Shown piece by piece: positions 48,666 to 61,337 of a DNA stretch of 64,000 nucleotides; the first letter of the stretch is position 1, and each line of letters starts with the position of its first letter. A model generated the notes under the pieces. The model was not told the origin of the DNA, did no database searches, and saw nothing but the letters and a program-made list of their open reading frames with translations. A program made the translations under genes and the position numbers. The DNA comes from Paragonimus skrjabini miyazakii (taxonomy: Eukaryota > Platyhelminthes > Trematoda > Plagiorchiida > Troglotrematidae): NCBI GenBank assembly GCA_014338405.1, contig JTDE01000157.1, positions 195,263-259,262 of the forward strand. Reading direction: 5' to 3'.

Positions 48666-51600
48666 TATGATCATTTCTTGCTAATGAGATCAGATAATAT
48701 TGGCATACTATGCTTGGTTTATCTGTGGAAACAGGAATAAGTTTACTTCTCATTAGTTAGTTTTGCTTAGAAAGACTGGAATATGTTGTCTTTGGCCGCA
48801 CACATCTTAAAATAGTTACAAATTACAGTAATTATAAGACATATCGACATAAAGTAGAACGATATAGTTAGATAATGAGATATTTAAAAAGAACTGAGAA
48901 ATAACATACACCTCAAAACGTTTTAGCAACACGGTTTTCAAACACGTCACAGTTCACAAATTGTACAATACAATTGGAACACACGGCGTGTCTCAGTTCC
49001 TCTGGACTCTTACTCTGTCTGAATCCTCCATTGAATTGTAAATCTGTTTCGTTCATGAATGTAGATTTTAGTGTCCATCAATTGATAAAACAATCATCAT
49101 GATAACACAGTTCAATAACACAATAACACAGTTCTTTAGGGAAATATTGTAGTTTTATTCTGTCCATTTGCGTTAGTTAATGTGTGCTGGTTCCCTGTTC
49201 GTTCCTGTCTTTCACACGTTGAGAAGTTTGTCGACCGTCGGAATGTATCGATCGTGATGGCCAAAACGCTGTGACGATGGAGTCAAGTGATGTGACCTGA
49301 ACTGCGCGTACACCCCCGTACCACCATCTGGCATGGCTGTGGTGCAGTTGCGCTTTGGTACCGTTAGATGACTCGACACAACTAGAATGTTCGATTTTAG
49401 GCAAGCAATTTGGGTAAACCTCTCAGATAGAATTTCTGTGGCATGGTTTGTACTCCGGTTTTTGATTCCGAGTGTCTAATTTTGGGACGTCGGTGCTTAC
49501 TACGCTCACAACGGGTTAACATCTGAACACTAGTCACTTGGTAACTTCGTTTGAATAGTGAAGCTGACAGACATTGACAAAGCAAATTTGAGTGCGCTGA
49601 ATACTTTCAGCCTAAGTTTCCGAAGTACATACAGCTAGTTCATGCGCGGCCATGCAGAGAAGTTAAGAAATAGCTCTGTTTAAAGTAATGGATGTTGAAA
49701 GCTGATTCTTACGTCGGTCCAACTTAAAATCTGTGTTGACGGGGTAAACGAAGAGAAACGTATTTTGTTTAGTTTATGTCACTGTGGTTGGGCAGATGAA
49801 CGATTATTCACAATGATTGAGTGTGAAGCATACTAGCCCATATAATATTCGCAAGCAAACTATGAATGTGCACACAGGACGATCTAGTGGATAAACTCGA
49901 ACTGATCTATCGAATATGTATTAAGACTGGACTGGAGCGGTTTCTTGACTGGAGAATGTTCAGCCAAACCGTGTTCGCGCACAAACTGCTACAGACGGAA
50001 TTATAGTAAAATTGGCACCAACCAATCATAGATGGCGATCAGCTGGTGTTGAATGTGTATTTCAAGTTGAACATGTGTATTTGTCCCAAAGAACCGAGTT
50101 GCCAGATCCAAGGTCCTGGAACAGCACAGCAACAAACCGGTCAATCAAGATGCGAGAACGCCTATCTTCTAACAGCAACCGTAAATACTGTTGTCCCTCT
50201 GTAAAAAGGTGACTTTTCAATAAATTGAGATTTCTTGGTGCCGCCCAGACTCCTGTCCAGCTTTTCTCTCGATTGGGTAGCTCACTACGTGACACAATAC
50301 ATTTACTGAAAAATCTTACGAAGTTAAATCAACTGATCTTGAAGGCCAGTTGACAAGTCCACCCTTCCACTCTACACCGATACACCGCTGCAAAAGCGTG
50401 TGTTTCAACCACCGTGCACTAGGTTTTGGGTAGTGAACTGAAATAACACCTCACTGGAAATAAACTAGATTTCGCTGTCCAAGATCTACTATCTGAGGGT
50501 GTGGAAGGAGAAATCCAGAGGGATGTTCCATGTACATTGCTCTACTTCTCACATCATCGAAAAGAGTACTGCACAGATTGGTGTTTTGCATTCCAAACCT
50601 AAGAATGACCCTGGGATTAATGTAGTTGCACAGTTGGTTTCGTATGCACCAACTTTCCCTGGCTCAGGAAAACTTATTTTTCATAGTTACTTCATCATGA
50701 AGTTAGAACGCAGTTTCTTCAGTAAAAACTATATATTACATTAACGTGGGTTCGCTCAGGCAAACCCCCTACAATTATATTGCTAACACTCCAGTTGGGT
50801 CTGTTTTGTCTTATCTTGGATGCTCAGTCCGTTCAGTTTGTGTGCGCTTCGTTGTCCTAGTAATTCAGGTGTCATCTCCAGCGAAGACATTACATACTGG
50901 CAAGGCGTGTCGTCTGGACTCATCTGCTGAGAGTACATCGTCTGAACATGCTTTTGACTGCTGTACTCGCTTTAAAGAGTTTGTGAAGCGTAATTCATAA
51001 CCTCATAGAAAATTTACTAAGACTAGCTTTAGTCCGCACGTTGTGGACAACAGAAAACTTACCAGTGGTTGTCCAAAAACGACCACGTTCAGGTATCCAC
51101 TTTAAAGATAAAAATGACGTACATAATTTATACTACTCACCGTCGAACCGACGCCTGTAACGTAAGGTGAACTGTCTGTATCCGGACCAGATGAATGGTG
51201 GCAACTCACACGCACTACCTATCTTATCCTCTAGTTCACAATGAGTTGGTTGCATTTCCGGATCTCCCTGATGAGCCCGAATGAAAACAAAACCAATCTG
51301 CATACATTGTATGCTTTTTAGAGTGAGTATCTTACATAGTTTAGATGACTATTCAGGATGATCTTATAAACGGCTATCTCTCTTTCAAAATCTCTGCTGT
51401 AGCTACAAACCACTACATAATTGTGTGCCCATTTATTTCGACCGAGCCTTTCGGTTGTAGTGGACAGTATGGTGAAGTTCAAACTTTATTGAACGAAGAT
51501 GGCACTCGCTTCCTCGGCGGCAGTTTCGATTGGTCAATATGTCTATTTGTAAAATGACGTGTTACGCCGCAGTGTGACGTGTAATGCTTACATAATGATC

Positions 51601-52910
51601 AGGAATGTTCGCCGCTTCCACCTGTTTAATGAATTATTACATACTGACGAATATTTGGTGATTAGCGATCGTCTGGCTTCTCTACGGATCTCAGCTACAA
51701 CTGTGGTTTCTCACCTGTCTGTTCTGTACGCCTGATTCTGTGTACCTCTTCCATAGGATGTCACTCTCTTCAGTCCCGTAACTGATTGTACACAGCTAAT
51801 GTTTACTCTTTTCCTAATGACTCATATGTCATTCTATTCCTCAGGGTCGTTCCATCTTTACCTTTTTGAGTGTTGTTTAACGTACTCGGAGGTTCTATGC
51901 ACTATTCGCTTGACGCCCGATTTTGAGTGCCACCGGGTGGACTGGAGTCCACTTCGTGTTCTCTTTCTTTATTCTGTTGGTTGCTGCCGTTGTTTCCTGA
52001 CTAGACTAGAGCTAACCACTTATCACAGTTCCAAGCATTGCTGGAAATATACAGTACACTTCCAAACCCTATCGTGTTCTTCGATGTTTGTTGAGATTGC
52101 ATTTCGCCTGGTCTTCAGGAAAGACGTTTAAAATTGTTAATGGACGATGATCAAGCGTATACTTACTTGTCCATTACAGACTTTATCCACAAATCTCTGC
52201 TGGAAAGTGTTGATCAAAGATGTCCGTCGCTCCTACCTCTATTGTGAACAGTTACATACTGACGAATGTGTGATGTGTGTTCTAATGTAACGGGACCTAT
52301 TAGATACATTGACCACAGCCCCCCAAGTGGCTTGATAGGCAGTGATTCTAACGGTTAACGCTACTCAAGAGTTGACACTTTTTATGTGTCAGTGGGCAGT
52401 TTGTGGCAATGTCTTCCGTTTCTAGCCACTAAGCATTTTCTTTCAGCATTTTGTGGGTTCAGTAACACCCGGCATGTGCGGGTGTTCCTGTCAACTTCGT
52501 GAATACCGCTGACATGCCTAGTCCACCTGGCGGTTGTATTTTTTACGCTGGGCAACATAATTGATTTAGCTTGTTCTAAACAAGCGTACAAAATGCTTTC
52601 TAACTAACCGTAGTCTAGTCAGATCAGTAAAACGGTTGGTGCAGATTAGGAGGTGACTTTTCAGGTTGTTTTATTAGGGATGCTCCTTATACAGTAGCTA
52701 AAAGCAGGTATTTTTGGACGGTTAGCAGAAGTAGGAAACCGTAGAGCGTAGCTACACCTAAAAGAAATTAATGATGATTGTAGAGTTCGATTGTTAAAGA
52801 ATGAACACCAGTCCTGTTAGACATTCATCACCATCACTCTCAGCGTCGTAGACAGTAGTACATCAGTGGCTTACATCGACGCCATGCAATCACACATAAA
52901 CATACTTACT
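48666..52910. other. No recognisable gene
   Basis: Several open frames of 60-110 codons on both strands without domain, splice or codon support. 51636-51660 and 52246-52270 share 'ttacatactgacgaat', a possible short repeat. Confidence 0.5.
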
Positions 52911-53062
52911 GTCGAGTGCTGTCTCATTAAGATATAGTTTTGGTTCGTGTGTAGTGATATACCATGAGGGCAGATACGATAAAGCTCAACTCTTAGTTTG
53001 ATTCAATCTGAATAAGAATCATAGTAACTCTGCGTGAAATTGAAGACAGTCATATGTAAGAG
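52911..53062 (+). repeat. Dispersed repeat pair, member 2
   Basis: Partner of 48518-48665 (shared 'tatagttttggttcgtg'), about 4.4 kb apart in direct orientation. Just upstream, 52825-52880 ('catcaccatc...tagacagtagtacatcagtgg') also resembles 60151-60190, so the repeat may extend further 5'. Confidence 0.75.
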
Positions 53063-56000
53063 AATCGGGCCCTATCCAAGGGACAAAAGAAAAGGATAGG
53101 TTGAAACTGAAATGTGAAAGATTTTGTCTACACTAAAACATTTAATACCAAGACAGCTTTCTTGCTTTTGTGACTGAAATAATCGCACGGATAACTCAAC
53201 CAGGCAATTACAGCAGTTACATCACTCAACCTGACTGTAACCGTAAAATTTGGATACACTCGAAATTAAGCACCCGACTGTAGCAGTACTACTGACAGAG
53301 ATAATCAGTAGCACATAGTTACTTATTACAGCTTCTATCGTCTACCATTGTCATAGTTGGTACATAATGCTGTAGTTCACTATACTTTGTTCTGTATTCG
53401 ATATTCACTTCGGCTCACCCGACTCCCACACGATTAATCCTATTGGTTATCATTGTATCTGACCGTATCAAAGACGTTGTTCAATGCAACACATTTGTTG
53501 CAATTTAGAATCCCACTGGATAGTGTAACACTGTCTGAACTGACTTTGGTCACCATGTCTTATTTAGTTTTACTACCCCAAAATGCATATGAAACGTTTG
53601 CTTCTTTTTTTGCGCCAAACCTCTTGAACTTCATTACGAGGACGCTGAGAACACCTAAAATGATGTATTAAATAAGATGCATTTTATGTCCTAAGGTCGA
53701 GCACGGTTAAGATAACCGGAACGAACAATCGTTTCAGTGGTTGATCACAGGCACATATCCAGTCAAGTAGTGTTGTCAGCCAAGAATGCGGATGGCGCAA
53801 GGGTTATTTATTCAGGAAAGCTACACGTGGGTTATGCATTTCAACATGACAACAAACAAAAACACTCATCCGCGAACGGTACTGGGCCCATACAGTCACG
53901 GTTGCTACAAATGTCAGTGCTCAGTTCTTTTATGTTCCCTTACGTACCAAGAACCATTTCAGGTGATGCTACACTCCGATGTTTCTTCTTGTATTTTTTC
54001 TCTGACTACTTTGATTTCAAAATATATACTCTGGCGCCCACTACTGAATCTCAATTGTGTGAGTAGTATAGTATGCTCGCTCCCCCTCACTACAGTAGTA
54101 CTGTGTATACTAATAAGACAATGAATATCATGGAATCCGTGAATCACTATTGTTAAGCGTGAAATAGACAACGATGAGGCACCGCTTAAAGAAACCACGG
54201 ACACCCATATCGGTTAGTTATAACCTGTCCTTTTGTGGGCAGCATTTTGTCATCAAACTGGCTATTCCATGTATTAGTCATACAGCTCAAAATGTTTCTC
54301 CCAAAATTCCAAACATTTTAGGAATGGAATGAGCAGCACACAGTCACGGATGGAAAACTCAGTCGCGACCTCTACTTTGGATAGATTCGTCGCCCACCCC
54401 CATTGTACGGGTGTGTATCGTTTGCACGACTAGACACACCTGTTCAGAGGCCTACACCGAATCATGGTGTCACGAGGCAGTAACCACAATTTCTACACGT
54501 TGCGCCGTCTAAGTTGATTCATGTAAACGAACAATCCGGTTATCGGGTTTTTGACAACTGACCACTGGCCATCATTGAGCTGGGTCAGTTTTAGAGGGCT
54601 GTTGAAATGTAGAGATTAGGGCGTTTCAGAAGGGGCATCTCAGGAACACTGAAGGTAGACAGAGAGGTTGCGCAAGCACACATCCAACACACTGAAAGCA
54701 TAGGGGTTAAACATGGACTGTTGGAGATGGATTGCCAAAATTACAATTAGCGGAGACGACCGACAATTTCTAAAGTCCCCCATACGTAATCCAGCTGTCT
54801 TTGGAGCCATGCTGCATCAACTGGAGCAGGTGACAGCTTCTGCACACTGAAAAAGTGTTTGCACGACACTGTTTACTTACCTGCGTTTGTACTTTCTTAC
54901 CACCAGGAATCGCTCGGTCCAGGTACTCCCCCAAACTGTTCGAACAAAAGCTTGTGATCAAACAGACTAGGCAAACCAGCCCATATTGTGAGACAGTTTG
55001 AAAGCTTGTACAGGGAACTATTAATGCACTGCGGTCTTGCCATCTTGAAATATCCAGTCATATTCGAGTGACAGCCTTGAAAGTGCACGTACGTACAGTA
55101 AGGCTTTGTAGTCCAAACCAGACCCAATTCCATCTAGATGATATCAGCAAACCTTCGATTTACGCGCGCTTATTTTTGTTGTTCTTCCAGTAACTGTGCT
55201 TCATGCGGTGTTTGAAGTCTAACCCAGCACTTCGGAGTGCTGGTTGTTGCTGGAAACACCGATGATGGGGAATCAACGCCTTAACGACACGGTTCTCATG
55301 CGGATATCTCATGGGTTTCATGTATTCGTTTAGTGTGATTTTCGATAGACATCTTGCAGCAATCTGTTAACGATCTGTAGTTTCATAACACTGCCATCAA
55401 CTCGGTATAGCTATTCCGTTACGTTCAATCCATGGATTTACCAACTACCCACATTCCCGTCGGTAACTGTCAGTCAGTCTACCGAGCTCCATTGACATGG
55501 CGTCAGGGCGAATTAACTGTTTTCCTCAAAGACCAAGCAAGCGGTGGGTACATCAAAACGAAAAAATCGCTTCATTCCCTTCCGGTGATTGAATACTCAG
55601 CCAACATAGACCTCAAGGTGTGGCATGTCCTGGGAGGAAGTCATTTCGTTTTCATGTCAGATCAAAACCGGCTAACCGAATTAGAATGGTCCTACCAAGT
55701 TTTGTCTAAACCCTAATTTTACAGCTAGAACGCTATCAACAGCTTACCGCATCAGAAGTTAACGCGAAGTGAAATACGACAGTAATTGTCTTACTGAACA
55801 ATGACTCATTCTGCTAATCGTAGCCATGGTTACACACCCATAAAATTTAGGCTGTTGGGCGTGTCTCACGTGATGAGTTGTTTTTTCAAGTCCACACCAA
55901 ACTTCCCCGCTACGTCACAAAACAGTTTGACCCAACACCAAATTGATCCACCTTTCCAAGCAGAACATCGGAAAGTGGAAATCAGGGGACCTAGCTGATG

Positions 56001-56144
56001 ACTATTGCTATGTTCTATTTAGGATAGACACTTTTGGATATGCACGTTCGGGTAAACGTGAGCGCACGGACAGGACACTGAATAGCGCGTCTCGATGTAT
56101 TGCACTTTTACGTATCCTGACTGAATGAGAACTCATTCAAACTG
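53063..56144. other. No recognisable gene
   Basis: A 94-codon frame at 55432-55716 and overlapping frames at 53737-54124 show no recognised motif or convincing splice borders. Confidence 0.5.
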
Positions 56145-56400
56145 TGTTAGGGCGCCCATCCTGTGACCGTCCCACGGCGCCTCCGTCGTGAGAAAGAAGA
56201 AAAAAACCACTTGACTCAGTCCTAACTAGCGGAACTGTTCAAATCGGTTGAGACTTTTTATAACGCTATGCACATGTGCGATCCGGCCTCCTTCTCATGA
56301 TGTGGTGGTCATGACGTGCCCTATAAATACCTTGCACTTGTCACCCTAGCGGCACCCCGTTTTGTAGCAGAACAAAGCCTCTTATTTTGAACGCGTCTTT
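56145..56400 (+). mobile_element. LTR-like segment with TATA box (possible solo LTR)
   Basis: Begins tgttagggcgcccatcctgt, a TG start with a G+C-rich block, and contains a well-formed TATA box (tataaatac at 56323-56331) followed by a compact leader. This is the layout of an LTR U3-R, and a Ty3-type LTR is plausible. No target-site duplication, 3' CA end, primer-binding site or gag-pol sequence could be confirmed, and no second copy lies in the window. Confidence 0.35.
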
Positions 56401-58172
56401 TGGCTTGCCTTGGGAGCGAATACGGGACAGTCGCGGTACTATTCGGGATCGAGGTTTCCGCGTTAATAATTACCGGGACGAGAATCCGATTTTATCGAGC
56501 GCACCACTATACTGAGATCGAACCAGCGTACCGTTTAGGAGAGTTTACAACAAACTGGATAAACCAACTCCCGAATTGTTGCTGTTCTGCTTAAGTTTGC
56601 ATACTGACTAAGTTTACTGAACACTACTCTTTCATTCACACGTCATTTCTTATCCGCTCATGCACGTGTCCTTCATCTAATAAGTAGGTTGATATAACCT
56701 AAACGTCACACAGTTGTTCGCAGCTAGTGCACTGCTGACCAGCTATAACAACAGCGTTTTTTTTCAAAAGCAGCGGGATGACAACTCATTGGTAATACTA
56801 AGGCTTGGATCAGTTGTGAGTAATACTCAGTACGTATGTCCATCATCTGTTCACCATCTTGGACACACTTCCAACGTGCTCTGGTGACAGACAAAGTTAG
56901 ACAAAATTAGCGAACATGGAGAACACAGGACTCAGTTTGGAAAGTGACAAGTTTGCCTGATGCATTTGGATAGAACATACGTGCGCACTTCCGAGAGTAG
57001 GCTACTCTACGGTAACATTAGAATACTCAAAGTACGAAGCTTTTCGTCTCGTGTGTAGGATGGTACTTGATTTGTTGGAGAGGATGAGTTAGACCTCCTT
57101 TATCATGCTACCAGTGGTCTGAACTACGAACATCTACTGAAAGAAATCACACCATCCGTGTGGGTCAGTCTGAAGGTTTCCCACAATAATGACTGCCCAC
57201 CTTGACCTGATCAACCTCACGGGATACCATTGAGTTCATCTTGGCCAAATGATCACTCATATCATGGAACTACATATGTTTCGCCCCTTATTTGGGCGCT
57301 TTCGAGGGTGCAATAGCAGATGAAATAAGACCACTCATGAAGCCAGTTAATAGCTTATAATGATGTTACTTTTATAAAAGGCAGATTAACAGGTCGTTGA
57401 TGTCTGAAAATAGGAACACAGACTTTTCCTAACAGCCTAGTAGCGTATGCTTTTCAACATACGATATTCAGCCAGGGGACAGTGTTAAACATGTTGGCTC
57501 GTTTAAAAATGAACAAAGCGTAAAGGTCATTCTAATTCAGCAGAGGTCACTAAATAATCGATATCGAGAAGCGATAGGACGTGCGAAAAGTACATAGAGT
57601 CGAGAGCCAGCCACTTTGGTGGTTGACCCCCACCGGTTGAGCGACGGTTACTGCACCGTCCACTTTGTCCAAGGTTGACTGTTTAGGCTGTTTTTTCTGC
57701 CACATTTAGAGCTTAGGTGTGGGTGGGTGGGTGTCTTACCAGTGTGTTTTAACACAGACATTCCTCGGGACAACAGCTCAAAGACAAACAGGAACCTAGA
57801 CCCAGAAATGTGGCTTGTCTTGTGCTCGACTGCGCAGCAGACATTGTCCTACCTCCACCCACCACTTCAATTGTGCCCACGCCGACTGTCCCCTGCTCAC
57901 CAGGTTGTCTGGTCGACAGACCAATCAGCAAGTCTAACTCATTAAGAAAGCATTCACAATCACACTCTGACGTTCTTCTGATTGGTTTACTGGTCTGAAA
58001 CCACCAGGCCACGTTTTCCAGCCAATCCAATGAGTGGATGAATGGCCCGATGACCTGAATGTGACCCTGACGCACATTCGTGTGTTGTCTGCTGACCGAA
58101 TTATCTCGTCGTGGTCGCATTTGTTTTTTTTTGTGTTCCGTTCTGTCGAGCGGCTGGCGTACATAAACGCAG
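56401..58172. other. No secure gene
   Basis: A frame at 57810-57998 encodes a Pro/Thr-rich stretch (PPPTTSIVPTPTVPCSPG), then a Ser/His-rich part, and ends at a tga; it may be exonic but has no clean splice borders. A tgggtgggtggg tract lies at 57719. Confidence 0.45.
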
Positions 58173-58514
58173 CACAGCGTTGCACACCAGCTATGAAATT
58201 TCAAATGATTAACAAGTATCGTACCAGTACAGAAGCGCCCTCAGACAGTATCCCATGGGGAAGCACTGTTCCTCCCATATGTGATGCATCAGCCCATTCG
58301 GGAATCGTGATCACCTCTGTGAACAATATTCAACCCGCATTGAACCCAGTTGAAGATCCCTTCAAGGACTCAATCCCCAGATCTTCAGATATGATTGCTG
58401 TCAGTTGTTCTCATCCAAACCTGATAACCCCAGTTGCACTAACGTCATTTTCCGCGCCAACCACTCCCGCAAAATGTTCCAGTTTCAGTCTAGCTCCTGT
58501 ACGACCAAGAAAAA
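58173..58514 (+). CDS. Candidate internal exon: Ser/Pro/Thr-rich, probably cytoplasmic
   Basis: The frame is open for 200 codons (58034-58633). A T-rich tract (tttgtttttttttgtgttccg) precedes possible acceptors at 58150, 58172 (acgcag) and 58177, and a consensus donor gtaagt follows at 58515. The product is hydrophilic, rich in Ser, Pro and Thr (TEAPSDSIPWGSTVPP, SFSAPTTPAKCSSFS) and ends basic (VRPRKSK), as in cytoplasmic tails of surface proteins. With the 58172 acceptor it starts with two bases and ends with one, so it could be phase-joined to the Ig exon at 22432, but only across a 35.7-kb intron and without a membrane segment between them. It may belong to another gene. Confidence 0.5.
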
Positions 58515-60932
58515 GTAAGTCAGCTCGTGTTGGCCAAATCTTGTCTGCCGCTCGCTTGATTAAATGCAATACATTATGGTTACGGACATGTGATGTATAT
58601 CAATATGGATTTTTTGAATCGGTGACTTTATGAAGCTAAGGTTCTTACCCTGTTCGTAACAATATTGACTCATTACTGAGTCACACGAATGCTTGGAGGT
58701 TGTCTGTTTTTTTATATCCGGTATCTTTGGCGCATTGACTGTGTATGGTAACAACTTCACGTTATCACTGAAGTGATTAGTCGATTTGTTTCCGGAGCGG
58801 GTTGTCTTTGTCATTAATTTGATGTTTACCGGTGCGAATAAGTCTTACCCTGGACGTCAACCTATTTCTTGTCCCCAAATTACTCTTGTGTACTTGGTTA
58901 GATTGGGAGTGACCGTCTGATTATCAGCGTATTACACTGCTTCCGGTCATGAGTTTTATCGTCACAGCTTGCTTCCCGATGTGTTCGTGAATTCGAGGTT
59001 GAGATCTAAAAGGCAACAAACACTTTCGGTTGTCAACGGCGATAGATATGGGATAATTCACGGTGACCGTTGCTCGTGTTACGGGTCTTCGAATTCCGCA
59101 ACATGGACTGTTTTAATCTTCGAATTTTCCTCGCCTCATGACCCACACCCTTCATTTGTTGTCATGACACATGCCAGTTACACGTAGCATTTTAACCATA
59201 TTCAAACGTGTGCTAGTTCGACTCCTGTTAAGCGAAAACAGCAGATACTTCTTTCCCAATGAATGGTCCCAATCTAAAAAGGTTCTAACTGATGCGATAA
59301 CCACCTGTACCTTCGACGTAATCTTTATATCTTAACTTCAAAACGGGGGTGACATATTACTCGCATCGGTGAATGTACTGCCAGTTGGACTAACCTACCG
59401 GCGCTGTTTAGCTGAGTGACTTATTCAACTTTAGACAGATAGAACTACGATTAAGATGTGGCAACCTTGTACACTTCTTTAGGTGTTGAAAGGCACTTTT
59501 TCTGTCTGATACCTAACTGATGCTGTGTTTATCTCATGGCAAAATTGGGCAGTCTAACTCGTGAGGTTGTTCTACACCTATTCTGGTTACCACATACCTA
59601 TCGTGACTTTTTGTTAGTGGTTTCATTTTTTATACTGGTTAGAAGGAGCGTTCGGATGCGCCACTTGTTTAAGATTTCTGCTTATCACCTTTATCATCAA
59701 CCACTTCTCGACCCTAATTTTCGTGTATACTAAGCAACACTTGCTGTACGATGTCCGAATTAAAGCTACTTTTTCAGCTTCCTAGCTTGAAAGCCTAACC
59801 CTGTGACTTGTTAGTCTTTCTCGCTAGTACGTGCTCAGAGGTATGCCCTACTAAGAACTAATGGTTAGGTCCATACCATACGCTCTCCTGCATGCTATTT
59901 TGCTACATCAGTTCTGTTTTATTGTTTAACTTAACTCTCATCGACTGCGAAATTGAAAATCGTGTATTTGAGATCGGAGTTGAGCAACCTGATGATCTTC
60001 CGGTTCCGCTCATACACGGTGTTGAACAATTCATTGGGCGTCTTTCTAACCGCGTTAATGGGAGTTCGAAATCACTCTCTTATATTGGCCCCACATACCA
60101 TAGTTAAGGTCCTAAGATCGAACTTTTGTCTTCAGTCTTTAAACTTCTCTATCATTATCATCATCATAGACAACAATACATCAGTGGTTCACACTTATGT
60201 TTAACTGCCACAGGCTGCCCTAAGAACAAACTTTACTCCAACATTGACAATATTGACTCGAAATGAATCAGCAGTTACGATGTCTTTTACTGGCCACAAG
60301 AGAGTAGATTCGACTCCCGACTACCTCGACTGCTGTCGTGCAAGTCCTCCTAGTCCGACACTATCCAGCTGACCTAGCGTGCAGTATGGTAGTACAGAAC
60401 TTGTGAGTGGAAAACCGGAGTTATTAACAAACTCTCTTTGCATCGTTGACGTTCCTGGTTGTTTGTCGCACGCAGTGCACATCAACCCCGAGGTTTGTTT
60501 GAGCTCTCAGTCTACATGTCATCCACTGTCCCTGCAGCAAGCGCCTCATGGTGAATAAGTTGGAAACAGCTAAATATGTGAATGCAATCGGTGTGTCACT
60601 GGATGTTCACCAACTATCCGTGTTTGACCACTGCTCATTGCGTTGGCTTACTCGTTTATGATAGAATAATCAATTTCTTAACGAGGCTATCAGAAGACAG
60701 ATCTCCATGGGCAGTAATGGTAGCACTCCTGTAGGTAGCGCTCTCTCGTTACCGATTTTGTCAAGTTGGAACTACGCCTCACATTCCACCCCACCGCACG
60801 ATTAGTAGAGCCTTATCTGCGGAATCTGGAGCTTGCGGGAAATGGCAATGCGGTGGTCACAATGGTTTGACAGTGAAGGGTAAAAACACAGACCCTAAGG
60901 CTTGTCTCTTTGGCCTCAATATGTTTCCCCAG
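58515..60932. other. No recognisable gene
   Basis: A 71-codon frame at 59892-60107 starts with a hydrophobic stretch (MLFCYISSVLLFNLTLIDC) resembling a signal peptide, but nothing downstream is recognised. Confidence 0.45.
60151..60200 (+). repeat. Short dispersed repeat
   Basis: 'tcatcatagacaacaatac' followed by 'atcagtggttcaca' resembles 52840-52875 ('gtcgtagacagtagtac', 'atcagtggcttaca'). Confidence 0.5.
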
Positions 60933-61122
60933 TTGGAAACGCAACCAGCGCGTTTTGCTGTCGATTTACACCATGTTGTGTTGCATTATGGCTACCGTTG
61001 TATTAGGCATTGTGGTAACTATGCCCATGTATAGGACAGACAACAAGCGTTGGCAGTGTGCATGTAGAAGGCATGATGAAAACCTGATATGGGACAGGCT
61101 TGCGGTTAATGGTCGAAACTGA
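60933..61122 (+). CDS. Candidate terminal exon with one transmembrane segment
   Basis: An acceptor-like tract (ctttggcctcaatatgtttccccag) precedes an open frame to a tga at 61120-61122. It encodes a basic start (WKRNQR), about 25 hydrophobic residues (VLLSIYTMLCCIMATVVLGI and on) and a basic C-terminal stretch. Two AATAAA hexamers occur about 200 nt downstream (61325-61337). The incoming phase (one base) does not follow from 58514 without another exon. Gene identity unknown; the frame could be fortuitous. Confidence 0.28.
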
Positions 61123-61324
61123 TTTTATTTCAAGACAAGCTAAATGAGTAGCTAAAACCGTGACAGAGATAGAAATTAAAGGAGACAGTTATACGCTGCT
61201 CACATTAGTGTATCCATTAAAGGAAATGATAAACCTGCTAAATCTACTTGTTGGATACCTACCCGCCAGCAACGGATGCAGCCATTCTATCTTCGTAATC
61301 GAGTAGACAGCACACGTTTCCCTC

Positions 61325-61337
61325 AATAAACCAATAA
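61325..61337 (+). promoter_or_regulatory. Possible polyadenylation signals (two AATAAA)
   Basis: caataaaccaataaatcg holds two canonical hexamers 6 bases apart. They are meaningful only if the candidate terminal exon upstream is real. Confidence 0.25.

Noticed and set aside
53737..54124. Overlapping open frames, one with a TVTVATNVSAQFF stretch like an Ig F-G turn
   Set aside because: The paired Cys and Trp are missing, the three frames overlap, and no consistent splice borders were found.
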